Shown here: piece after piece, positions 57,196 to 64,000 of the stretch
How the letters are laid out: the number at the start of each line of letters is the position of its first letter
Numbering within the stretch: the stretch's first letter is position 1
Assembly (NCBI RefSeq): GCF_003569915.1
Contig: NZ_KZ984439.1
Location: forward strand, 62,001-126,000
Origin: Comamonas testosteroni
Lineage (GTDB): Bacteria; Pseudomonadota; Gammaproteobacteria; Burkholderiales; Burkholderiaceae_C
Reading direction: 5' to 3'
Length of the DNA stretch: 64,000 nucleotides
Translations under genes and position numbers: made by a program
The notes under the pieces: model-generated
Told to the model about the DNA's origin: nothing
The model's database searches: none
What the model saw: only the letters and a program-made list of their open reading frames with translations

Positions 57196-58223
57196 CAGTT
57201 CCCGCCTGCCACGCGCGGGTCGTCAAAAAAGTAGTCGCCCAACTGAGCGGGCGCATTCTTGATGGCTCCCACGCGGTGCAGAAACTGGCCCAGTGCCAGC
57301 GTGCGCTGGGGCTGCACGGTGAACTGCACCTGCGGGCTGCGAATCACGTCCAGCACCAGTTGGCGGTCCTGCTTGCCGCCGCTGACCTTGAGGTAGATAT
57401 CAGCGGCCTGTTCGGGGTTCTTCTGGGCAAACTGCGCGGCTTCATGCAGTGCGTCGAGGAAGGCGCGGTAGGTCTTGGGGCTTTCGTTCTTGTACTTCTC
57501 GGTGGCGTAAAGCACGGTGGACGAAGCCGGGCCGCCTTGCACGTCATAGGAGTTGAGCACGATGCGCGCCTTGGGGTTGCCCGCCAGCTCTTGTTCCTGG
57601 AAGGGCGGGTTGCCAAAGTGGCCGGTGATTTCCGTGCCGCCCTTGATGATGGCGGCTGCGGCCTCGGGGTGGGGCAGCGCGACTTGCAGCTTGTCGAGCT
57701 TGTTGAACTGCGCGTCGCCCCACAGCTTGGCAGACGCCATCTGCAAAATGCGCGACTGCACGGACACGCCCACGGCGGGCAGGGCGATGCGGTCCTTGTC
57801 CGTAAAGTCAGCAATGGTCTTGACGTTCGGGTTGTTGCTCACCAGGTAGTAGGGAAAGTTGCCCAGCGAGGCCACGCCCTTGACGTTCTGGCGGCCCTTG
57901 GTGCGGTCCCACAGCGTAAACAGCGGGCCCACGCCGGCACCGGCCACATCCACATTGCCGGACAGCAGAGCGTCATTGATGGCCGAGCCGCCCGACAGCT
58001 GCACAAAGCTGACCTTGATATCCACGCCACGCGCCTTGCCGTGCTTTTCGATCAGCTTTTGCTCCTGCGCCACGTTCAGCAGCAGGTAGACGATGCCGAA
58101 TTGCTGGGCAATGCGCAGCTCGCCCTCCTTGGCATGGGCCAGCGGTGCGGCCAGAGCGCCGACCAGCAAGGTGCTGGCAGCGGCAATGGCGGTGAGGGTC
58201 TTGCGGCGCTTGAAAATCGACAT
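57195..58223 (-). CDS. tauA: Sulfonate/taurine-type ABC transporter receptor
   Basis: A 342-residue periplasmic protein with signal peptide MSIFKRRKTLTAIAAASTLL to a cut after AHA. Mature start KEGELRIAQQFGIVYLLLNVA and the block GGSAINDALLSGNVDVAGAGVGPLFTLWDR, then NLGYY-type NFPYYLVSNNPN, place it in the NMT1/SsuA-like family that binds sulfonates, sulfate esters, nitrate or related anions. First transporter gene after tauD (85 bases apart). Specificity inferred from context. Confidence 0.88.
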   Translation of the reverse strand: MSIFKRRKTLTAIAAASTLLVGALAAPLAHAKEGELRIAQQFGIVYLLLNVAQEQKLIEKHGKARGVDIKVSFVQLSGGSAINDALLSGNVDVAGAGVGPLFTLWDRTKGRQNVKGVASLGNFPYYLVSNNPNVKTIADFTDKDRIALPAVGVSVQSRILQMASAKLWGDAQFNKLDKLQVALPHPEAAAAIIKGGTEITGHFGNPPFQEQELAGNPKARIVLNSYDVQGGPASSTVLYATEKYKNESPKTYRAFLDALHEAAQFAQKNPEQAADIYLKVSGGKQDRQLVLDVIRSPQVQFTVQPQRTLALGQFLHRVGAIKNAPAQLGDYFFDDPRVAGGN

Positions 58224-58308
58224 TTTTATTCCTTTTTGGGCAAAAGCTGCCCCATGTCAGCGCGAGATATGCGCTGATTGCTATTGATTTGGTAGTGGTG
58301 AAGGTGTT

Positions 58309-59250
58309 TTAAGCGACGGGCTTGGTGCCTTCCACCGTGGTGCGGTAGAGCTTGCGGCGCAGATGCTCGGGCGTGCCGGCGGCCAGATGCTGGACGGAGC
58401 GGTTGTCCCAGAACACCAGGTCATGCGGCTGCCACTGGTGGCGGTAGACAAACTGCGGCTGGGTGCTGTGCGCAAACAGCTGCGCCAGCAGGTCGCGGCT
58501 TTCGTCCTCGGGCAGGCCCACGATGCGGCCCGTGAAATGCTCGCTGACAAACAGCGCCTTGTTGCCATTGCCCGGATGGGTATGCACAACGGGGTGAACC
58601 GCGGGCTTGACCTCGTCGATCTGCGCCTGCGTCAGCGCAGGGCGCCAGGGGCTTTTCTCGCGCAGCTTTTCGTAATGCAGCAGATAGCTGTGCTCGGCCT
58701 GCAGGCCATCGAGCTGCTTTTTCAGCACCTCGGGCAGCGCGTCATAGGCGGCGTGCTGGTCGGCAAACAGGGTGTCGCCACCTTCGGCGGGCAGCTCCTG
58801 CGCATGCAGCAGACTGCCAAGGCTGGGAACTTCCTTGTACGACAGATCGGAGTGCCAGAGCTGGCCTGCATCGCCCAGACCTTCGGGGTTGCCTTGGGCA
58901 TCACGAATATTCGAGACCTGCAGGATTTCGGGGTGGCCTGCGAGCTGAAACTGGCGCAGCACATGAATCTGCAGCGGGCCCCAGCGGCGGCTGAACTCCA
59001 CATGCTGGGCGGGTGTGATGCGCTGATCGCGAAAGACCAGCACATGGTGCTTCCAGTGCGCTTGCTGCAGACGGTCAAAATCGGCATCCGACAAGGGCTT
59101 GGAAAGGTCGAGCCCGACCACCTCGGCGCCCAGATCACCCGCAGCGCCGGGAGCGGGGCGAATCACAAAATTCTGTGGCTCGGCGCTGGCCAGTGTTTGC
59201 TGCAAAGGAGCGGGCTGGGCGAAGGATTCGGGGGCAAGAACGGCGGACAT
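58309..59250 (-). CDS. tauD: TauD/AtsK-family 2OG-Fe(II) dioxygenase
   Basis: A 313-residue iron dioxygenase that releases sulfite from taurine-like sulfonates or cleaves alkyl sulfates. DLGAEVVGLDLSKPLSDADF opens the core; iron ligands are His133 and Asp135 in WHSD and His288 in RSVQHLAAG, with Arg303 binding 2-oxoglutarate. Length (longer than the 280-300 of TauD or AtsK) is due to an N-terminal tail of about 25 residues. Leading gene of the tauDABC-like set, which is typical of sulfur-starvation regulons; the regulator is not adjacent. Confidence 0.87.
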   Translation of the reverse strand: MSAVLAPESFAQPAPLQQTLASAEPQNFVIRPAPGAAGDLGAEVVGLDLSKPLSDADFDRLQQAHWKHHVLVFRDQRITPAQHVEFSRRWGPLQIHVLRQFQLAGHPEILQVSNIRDAQGNPEGLGDAGQLWHSDLSYKEVPSLGSLLHAQELPAEGGDTLFADQHAAYDALPEVLKKQLDGLQAEHSYLLHYEKLREKSPWRPALTQAQIDEVKPAVHPVVHTHPGNGNKALFVSEHFTGRIVGLPEDESRDLLAQLFAHSTQPQFVYRHQWQPHDLVFWDNRSVQHLAAGTPEHLRRKLYRTTVEGTKPVA

Positions 59251-59407
59251 GAATGGCTCTCCAGAAGGCGTTTTTATGAACTGAGAGCCAGTCTAAAAAG
59301 ACTATTAAATTCTTAAAAGGAATATATTTTCAGATTTTTATATTGAAATCATCTTATGCGGATTGCGCGATAGCTTGCGCGAAAAATGCATTTGCAGGTC
59401 AGTGCGT

Positions 59408-60310
59408 TCACTCGCCAAACGCCTGCATGGCCTCATCCACAAAGCGCTTGAGTTTGGCCGTGCGCTGGCGGTCTGCGGCATAGAGCAGATGCATGGGGCG
59501 TGTCGGGCCTTCGTAGTCCGGCAGCACGCGGTGCAGGCGGCCAGCGTTCAGATCGTCACGAATCAGGTCATCAGCGGCCAGCAAAATGCCCGCACCCTGC
59601 AGCGCCGCGCGCAGCTGGGCGTGGCCGCTGTTGACTTGCAGGCGGCAATCCACGCGCACGGCAAAGCGCTGCTGGCCCTGGGTGAAGACCCATTCGTTGA
59701 AGACCTTGCGGTTCCAGAACACAAAGCCAATGCAGGGGTGCTGAGTCAGATCAGCGGGGTGCTGCGGCATGCCCGCTGCAGCCAGATAGTCGGGCGAGGC
59801 GCAGGCCACCATGCGAAAAGGGCGCAAAGGTCGTGCAATCAGGCTGGCGCTATCGCCCACGGCGGCGTCGCCAATGCGAAAGGCGGCCTCAATGCCGTCA
59901 TCGAGCAGGTTCACGACCTGATCGGACAGGCGCAGATCGACTTCGACCTGCGGATAGCGCTGCATAAAGGCGACCGCAAAATCCGTCAGCGACTGCGAGC
60001 CAAACTGCTGCGGCGCGCTGATGCGCAGCTGGCCGTGTGGCTCGGCCAGCGCCTGCTGGGCCAGCGCATCGGCGGCAGCGGCTTCTTTGAGCACCAGCAC
60101 GCAGCGCTCGTAGTACTGCTGGCCCAGCTCGGTCAGGCTCTGGCGGCGTGTGGTGCGCGTCAGCAGTGTGGCGTGCAGGCGTGCTTCCAGCGCCTGCACA
60201 TAGCGGGCCACCATTTGCGGGGTCATCTCAAGCCGCGCCGATGCGGCAGCAAAAGAGCCTGCATCGACGGCCGCCACAAACACTTCCATGGCGCGAAATC
60301 TGTCCAGCAT
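59408..60310 (-). CDS. LysR-family regulator divergent from a nitroreductase
   Basis: A 300-residue LysR protein. HTH: RFRAMEVFVAAVDAGSFAAASARLEMTPQMVARYVQALEARLHATLLTRTTRRQSLTELG. The effector part has the usual two subdomains (SAPQQFGSQSL, VNLLDDGIEAAFRIG). It belongs to the large CrgA/DsdC-like aromatic-response branch with a TTRR wing. Likely acts on the divergent nitroreductase gene through the inverted repeat at 60328-60364. Confidence 0.92.
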   Translation of the reverse strand: MLDRFRAMEVFVAAVDAGSFAAASARLEMTPQMVARYVQALEARLHATLLTRTTRRQSLTELGQQYYERCVLVLKEAAAADALAQQALAEPHGQLRISAPQQFGSQSLTDFAVAFMQRYPQVEVDLRLSDQVVNLLDDGIEAAFRIGDAAVGDSASLIARPLRPFRMVACASPDYLAAAGMPQHPADLTQHPCIGFVFWNRKVFNEWVFTQGQQRFAVRVDCRLQVNSGHAQLRAALQGAGILLAADDLIRDDLNAGRLHRVLPDYEGPTRPMHLLYAADRQRTAKLKRFVDEAMQAFGE

Positions 60311-60327
60311 TGGAAATTATTGGTTGT

Positions 60328-60364
60328 TAATTTGAAGATTTTCAGTGTATTTATCTTCAAATTA
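60328..60364. promoter_or_regulatory. LysR-type operator: 12-bp inverted repeat
   Basis: TAATTTGAAGAT (60328-60339) and ATCTTCAAATTA (60353-60364) are perfect inverted copies with a 13-base spacer, in the 95-bp gap between the LysR gene and the nitroreductase gene. The T-N11-A character of LysR sites can be read in it. Confidence 0.75.
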
Positions 60365-60405
60365 GTTGTCATTAATCTTGCTGGCATTGAGATCGAGCAA
60401 GCCTT

Positions 60406-61089
60406 ATGACCAACCCAACCGCTACTGTTTTTGAATCCCTGGTCCGCAGCCGCCATGCCGTGCGGCAGTTTTTGCCCCAGGCTTTGAGCGAGGCCGAGCT
60501 GCAAGCTGTGCTGCAGGATGCGCAGCAGGCACCGTCCAACTGCAATACCCAGCCCTGGCAGGTGCATATCGTCTCTGGCGCGGCGCGCGATGCGCTGGCA
60601 GCTGCTTTAACCAGCGCCGTAGAGCAAGGCGCGTTTGCGCCTGACTTTTTCTTTGACCAGAGCGCGTTTGAAGGCGCACTGGCCCAGCGCTGCCGGGACA
60701 GCGGCAAAGCCCATTACGAGCTACTGCAGATAGGGCGTGAAGATGCGCAGGCCCGCAATGCGGAAGGCATGCGGAACTTCAGCTTTTTTGGCGCGCCGCA
60801 TGTGGCGCTGCTGTTCATGCCTGCGGTGGGCGACAGCGTACGTGTGGCGGGCGATCTGGGCATGTACGGCCAGACGTTCTTGCTCTCGCTGGCCGCGCAT
60901 GGGCTGGCAGGCATTCCACAGACTTCGGTGTCCATGTTCGCACCCACCATTCGCCGCGCGCTGGGTATTGGTGATCAGTACAAGCTGCTGTTTGCCATCT
61001 CGTTTGGACATGCGGACCCGGACGCCACCGTCAACCGCCTCAAGGTGGGCCGGGCCGATCTGTCAGAAAGCGTGGTGATGCATGGCTGA
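60406..61089 (+). CDS. Nitroreductase-family flavoprotein
   Basis: A 227-residue FMN enzyme. FESLVRSRHAVRQFLPQALSEAELQAVLQDAQQAPSNCNTQPWQVHIVSG is the FMN-binding start typical of nitroreductases; AHGLAGIPQTSVSM and GDQYKLLFAISFGHADPDATVNRLK form the C-terminal part with the conserved G-x-x-x-A-x-x-N. The family reduces nitro compounds or quinones with NAD(P)H. Expression is probably controlled by the divergent LysR protein, so it may serve an aromatic compound. Stop lies 7 bases from the convergent MFS gene stop. Confidence 0.9.
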   Translation: MTNPTATVFESLVRSRHAVRQFLPQALSEAELQAVLQDAQQAPSNCNTQPWQVHIVSGAARDALAAALTSAVEQGAFAPDFFFDQSAFEGALAQRCRDSGKAHYELLQIGREDAQARNAEGMRNFSFFGAPHVALLFMPAVGDSVRVAGDLGMYGQTFLLSLAAHGLAGIPQTSVSMFAPTIRRALGIGDQYKLLFAISFGHADPDATVNRLKVGRADLSESVVMHG

Positions 61090-61096
61090 TGGCTGC

Positions 61097-62380
61097 TTAC
61101 GCCGTGGCTGGCGCATGGCGCTGAACCTTGGCCTCGTCAATAGGCAGATTGACCAGTGCGGCCAGCAGCGCCAGAGCCGCATCGGCCCACCACATCCACG
61201 CATAGCTGCCGGTGTTGACGATGGCCAGCCCGCCCAGCCATGCGCCCAGAAAGCCGCCAATCTGGTGCGTCAGCAGGGTCAGCCCGAACAGCGTGGCCAG
61301 ATAGCGCGTGCCAAATAGCTTGCCCGTAAGGCCTGCCGTGGGCGGCACGGTGGCCAGCCAGGTTGCGCCCAGCGCGGCGGCAAAGATGTAGAAGGTCATG
61401 GGCGTCTTGGGTGCGGCCAGATACAGCAAGATGGCCACGGCGCGCGAGGCATACATCCAGAACAGCAGGCTCTTCATGCGCACACGGCTGCCCAGCGCAC
61501 CTGCGGCCAGACTGCCCGCCACATTGGCCAGACCGATGATGGCCAGAGACACCGAAGCCACGCCGCTGCTGAGCCCGCACAGGTCGACCTCGCCGGGCAG
61601 ATGGGTGACCAGAAACGCGATATGGAAGCCGCAGGTGAAAAAGCCCGCGTGCAGACACCAGTAGCTCTTGTTGCGCAGCGCAATGCGCAGTTGCTCGCGC
61701 AGCGTCATTTCATTGGCGGCGCTGCTGGCGCTGGCCTGCGCTACGGCCTTGGGTTTGCCGCGCAGCCACCAGGCCATGGGGGCTGTGGCCAGCGCGCAGG
61801 CGGCCATCATCCACATGGCTTGCATCCAGCCAAAAGCGCTCATCACCGCCTGATTGAGCGGCGCAAAGATGAACTGCCCCATACTGCCGCCCGCGTTGAT
61901 GACGCCACCGGCAAACGAGCGCTGCTGCGCCGAAATGCGCTGCGCCGTAGCGCCAATCAAGATGGAAAAGCTGCCCGCGCCCGCCCCGGCCGCGCTGAGC
62001 AAGCCCAGCGCGGCAATCAGCCCCCATTCGCTGGTGACCTGGGTGGTCAGCACGCTGCCTGCGGCCAGCATCACAGCGCCCAGCACAATCACACGGCCCG
62101 GGCCCCAGCGGTCGGCCACCGCGCCAAACACGGGCTGCACCGCGCCCCAGACCAACTGGCCTATGGCCATGGCAAAGCTGATCTTGGCAATGCCCAGACC
62201 CGTATGGGAGTTGAGCGGCGAGACAAACAGCCCCATGGACTGGCGCGAGCCCATGGTGATGAGCAGGATGGTCGATGCCACCAGCACCAGAATCCAGGCC
62301 TGGCGTGCGCTGCGCTGCGCCGCATCCGGGGCGTCAGCGATGGGAATGGTGGCCGAGCTGGGGGTAGTGCTGCTTGTCAT
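61097..62380 (-). CDS. MFS transporter (OFA/oxalate-formate-like)
   Basis: A 427-residue 12-helix transporter. GSRQSMGLFVSPLNSHTGLG, ISFAMAIGQLVWGAVQPVFGAVADRWGPGRVIVLGAV (loop 2-3 motif) and AGSFSILIGATAQRISAQQRSFAGGVINAGGSMGQFIFAPLNQ are characteristic of the organic-anion MFS group seen in Comamonadaceae. The C-terminal half follows the long loop near KPKAVAQASASSAAN. Divergent from a LysR gene that may regulate it. Substrate unknown, possibly a monocarboxylate. Confidence 0.88.
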   Translation of the reverse strand: MTSSTTPSSATIPIADAPDAAQRSARQAWILVLVASTILLITMGSRQSMGLFVSPLNSHTGLGIAKISFAMAIGQLVWGAVQPVFGAVADRWGPGRVIVLGAVMLAAGSVLTTQVTSEWGLIAALGLLSAAGAGAGSFSILIGATAQRISAQQRSFAGGVINAGGSMGQFIFAPLNQAVMSAFGWMQAMWMMAACALATAPMAWWLRGKPKAVAQASASSAANEMTLREQLRIALRNKSYWCLHAGFFTCGFHIAFLVTHLPGEVDLCGLSSGVASVSLAIIGLANVAGSLAAGALGSRVRMKSLLFWMYASRAVAILLYLAAPKTPMTFYIFAAALGATWLATVPPTAGLTGKLFGTRYLATLFGLTLLTHQIGGFLGAWLGGLAIVNTGSYAWMWWADAALALLAALVNLPIDEAKVQRHAPATA

Positions 62381-62488
62381 AATAGTTTTTCTATCGTTGA
62401 TGCAAAGTCTGAGATAGCGTGATTCTCAGAATTACTTCGGACACTGACAAACGATTTAATAGCGGCTATGAAATAGAATTACTAAACC

Positions 62489-63430
62489 ATGAACCATCCA
62501 CTTGATCCGCCATCGGCGCAGCCGCTGCCGCTCAAATCCCTGCAGGTGTTTGGTGCGGCGCTGCGCCACAAAAGCTTTAGCCTGGCCGCGCAGGAGTTGC
62601 ATGTCACGCCCGGCGCGGTCAGCCAGCAGATTCAAAAGCTCGAAGACTGGCTGGGCCAGAGCCTGTTTGTGCGCGGTGTGCGGCAGATCGAGCCCACGCC
62701 GCAGGCGCAGGCTTACTGGGCGTCGATAGCGCCGGCGCTGGCCAGTATTCAGCAGGCCAGCGACCAGTTGCGGCTGGCGCAGGCGCAGGAGGTCTGGCTG
62801 TCCATGCCGCCCACGCTGGCCGCCAGATGGTTTGCGCCGCGCATGGCGGGCTTTTTGCAGCAATGGCCCGGCGTTTCGCTGCACCTGAGCGCCACCACCG
62901 CGCTGGCCGACTTCGAGCGCGAGCGGGTCGATCTGGCGATTCGCAACTTTGACGGCCAGAGCAAGGATTTGCAGGCGGACCTGCTGCGTGCCGATGAAGC
63001 CCGCCTGTACTGCGCGCCCGACTATGCGCGGCGCATGGCTCTGCAAAGCCCCGCCGATGTGCAGCGCTGCACCTTGCTGCATACCACCCAGCACCCGTAC
63101 TGGGCGGACTGGCTGGCCCGCTTTGCCGGACTGAAGGGCGCGCAGGCGGCGCAGATTCAGGGCATGCACTTTGACCAGAGCATGCTGGCCGTAGAGACGG
63201 CGCGCCATGCGCAGGGCCTGCTGCTGTGCAGCGTCATTCTGGTAGAGGCAGAGCTGGAGTCTGGCGCCTTGCAGGAGCTGTGGCCGCAATGCCGTCTGCC
63301 GCTGAACAAAGGCTACTATCTGGTGCATCCCCGGCAGACGGTGCTGCGCCCGGCGGCGGCGGCGCTCAAGCAGTGGTTGCTGGAGACGGCGCAGCAGCAA
63401 AGAGCTGCAGGGCTTGCAAATCACGGATGA
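62489..63430 (+). CDS. LysR-family regulator (GcvA-like)
   Basis: A 313-residue regulator. PLPLKSLQVFGAALRHKSFSLAAQELHVTPGAVSQQIQKLEDWLGQSLFVRG is a GcvA-type HTH. The effector domain has WFAPRMAGFLQQWPGVSLHLSATTALADFERERVDLAIRNFDG. GcvA relatives often control neighbouring genes in response to amino or organic acids; the divergent MFS gene is the best candidate target. The stop overlaps the ATG of the next fragment (ATGA). Confidence 0.92.
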   Translation: MNHPLDPPSAQPLPLKSLQVFGAALRHKSFSLAAQELHVTPGAVSQQIQKLEDWLGQSLFVRGVRQIEPTPQAQAYWASIAPALASIQQASDQLRLAQAQEVWLSMPPTLAARWFAPRMAGFLQQWPGVSLHLSATTALADFERERVDLAIRNFDGQSKDLQADLLRADEARLYCAPDYARRMALQSPADVQRCTLLHTTQHPYWADWLARFAGLKGAQAAQIQGMHFDQSMLAVETARHAQGLLLCSVILVEAELESGALQELWPQCRLPLNKGYYLVHPRQTVLRPAAAALKQWLLETAQQQRAAGLANHG

Positions 63431-63597
63431 CCAAGGGGCAGAAAGCTTGGCTGGACTACCGGGAGTCATGGTGCCGCTATCTGGAAGCGGCCAATCTGCT
63501 TGCGCCTTCAGGCCGTGCCCAGTACACCTCGTGCATGGTGCATATGACCGATCAGAAGATCAACGAGTTGCAGGATTTGGAGAGCGCGTCGAAATAG
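63427..63597 (+). pseudogene. Truncated LprI/DUF1311-like fragment
   Basis: 56 codons from the ATG overlapping the LysR stop: MTKGQKAWLDYRESWCRYLE, then RAQYTSCMVHMTDQKINELQ. This matches the C-terminal half of LprI-like (DUF1311) proteins (QRAWLKYRDAWC...CLARLTEQR-x-x-EL). Signal peptide and first conserved half are missing; upstream bases belong to the LysR gene. Probably a remnant left by deletion; expression as a small coupled ORF cannot be excluded. Confidence 0.6.
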
Positions 63598-63686
63598 GCT
63601 GCTGCCCAGAAAAACAAAGGGTAATCAGCCGCTAGTCAAGAATTCATATGCGCTGAGTGCTATGGAATTTGATAAATATGCAAAAG

Positions 63687-63723
63687 CAAGGCAGCCGCAG
63701 TTGAGGTTGTCGCGGCTGCCTTG
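63687..63723 (-). terminator. Terminator of the SGNH hydrolase gene
   Basis: CAAGGCAGCCGC (63687-63698) and GCGGCTGCCTTG (63712-63723) pair perfectly over 12 bp around a 13-base loop. Read leftward it is followed by CTTTTG, a short T run. About 30 bases after the gene's stop. Confidence 0.7.
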
Positions 63724-63752
63724 CCTCTGAACGCATCAGGCGGGTGGCAAGC

Positions 63753-64000
63753 TCAGGGCTTGATGCAGAGCTTTTGCAGCATGCCCAGATCCACGCTGTC
63801 GGCCATGGCCTTGTAGCCAGCGTCGTTGGGGTGCAGATGATCGCCGCTGTCATATTGCGGCTGCAACTGCTTGGGGTTGGTGGCATCTCTCAATGCCGCG
63901 TCAAAGTCGATGACGCCGTCATAAGCGCCGCCTGTGCGAATCCACTGATTGACGGCCTCTCGTGTGGCATTGTTGCTGTCCGAATAGTAGGGCGCGCTAT
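63753..64000 (-). CDS. SGNH/GDSL hydrolase, C-terminal part (5' end outside window)
   Basis: The last 81 codons or so of a leftward gene whose start is beyond base 64000. The frame reads YSDSNNATREAVNQWIRTGG, then YDGVIDFDAALRD, and near the end DSGDHLHPNDAGYKAMAD. This is the D-x-x-H block of SGNH esterases with the catalytic Asp and His (GDHLHPN). Family members hydrolyse esters on lipids or polysaccharides; the missing N-terminal part would tell whether it is secreted. Confidence 0.8.
   Translation of the reverse strand, partial: SAPYYSDSNNATREAVNQWIRTGGAYDGVIDFDAALRDATNPKQLQPQYDSGDHLHPNDAGYKAMADSVDLGMLQKLCIKP

Overview
The window is GC-rich chromosomal DNA from a betaproteobacterium of the Comamonadaceae, most likely a Comamonas-like soil or water organism. 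The reasons are the PobA with a divergent IclR-type activator, several orphan 'Bug' (TctC) solute receptors, a PrpR-type sigma-54 activator, a sulfonate ABC operon, a tandem glycine riboswitch before gcvT, and two short dispersed repeat families that I associate with this family. No rRNA, tRNA, insertion sequence, prophage or CRISPR array was seen.

Layout. 1-1945: pobR-like regulator (cut by the window edge) divergent from pobA, with a three-half-site operator between them. 2147-5292: 2OG-Fe dioxygenase, small lipoprotein, UspA, Bug receptor. 5833-6588: SDR enzyme. 6672-11811: complete branched-chain amino-acid type ABC operon (livJ-livH-livM-livG-livF plus a small Gln-rich ORF), read leftward and closed by a terminator. 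12138-15109: hybrid histidine kinase translationally coupled to an RluA pseudouridine synthase that carries a dispersed repeat in frame. 15218-15766: SUKH protein. 15858-21380: glycine cleavage operon under a tandem glycine riboswitch (gcvT, gcvH, terminator, unknown 183-aa gene, gcvP). 21458-23467: TonB-C-like lipoprotein, metallo-beta-lactamase-fold protein, TPR protein. 23547-28695: marR-nodT-emrA-emrB efflux operon in which emrB is frameshifted in a 7-C tract. 28943-32631: CopD-like membrane protein; MFS exporter divergent from its TetR regulator; unknown helical protein. 32727-41735: one 9-kb gene for a 3002-residue repetitive surface protein (LEPR-XLL N-terminus, DUF4347, cadherin-like/tandem-95 repeats, ten of them near-identical 315-bp units). 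42081-47419: two Bug receptors and a PEP-mutase/isocitrate-lyase-family enzyme behind a sigma-54 promoter, divergent from a PrpR-type sigma-54 activator. 47500-47982: VOC protein. 48007-53844: four-gene operon of uncharacterised proteins headed by a SWIM zinc-finger protein. 53936-59250: prpF and a tauDABC-like sulfonate operon. 59408-63597: LysR/nitroreductase pair, MFS/LysR pair, truncated LprI-like remnant. 63753-64000: end of an SGNH hydrolase.

Most of the window is ordinary metabolism: aromatic acid, branched acid, amino acid and sulfonate uptake or breakdown plus drug efflux. The most unusual parts are the SWIM operon, the giant surface protein with a possible clan-CD-like His/Cys pair in a duplicated N-terminal module, the sigma-54-controlled Bug/lyase cluster, and two genes (rluA-like, tauB-like) whose reading frames run through dispersed repeats. 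All calls rest on reading the sequence; no database search was run.
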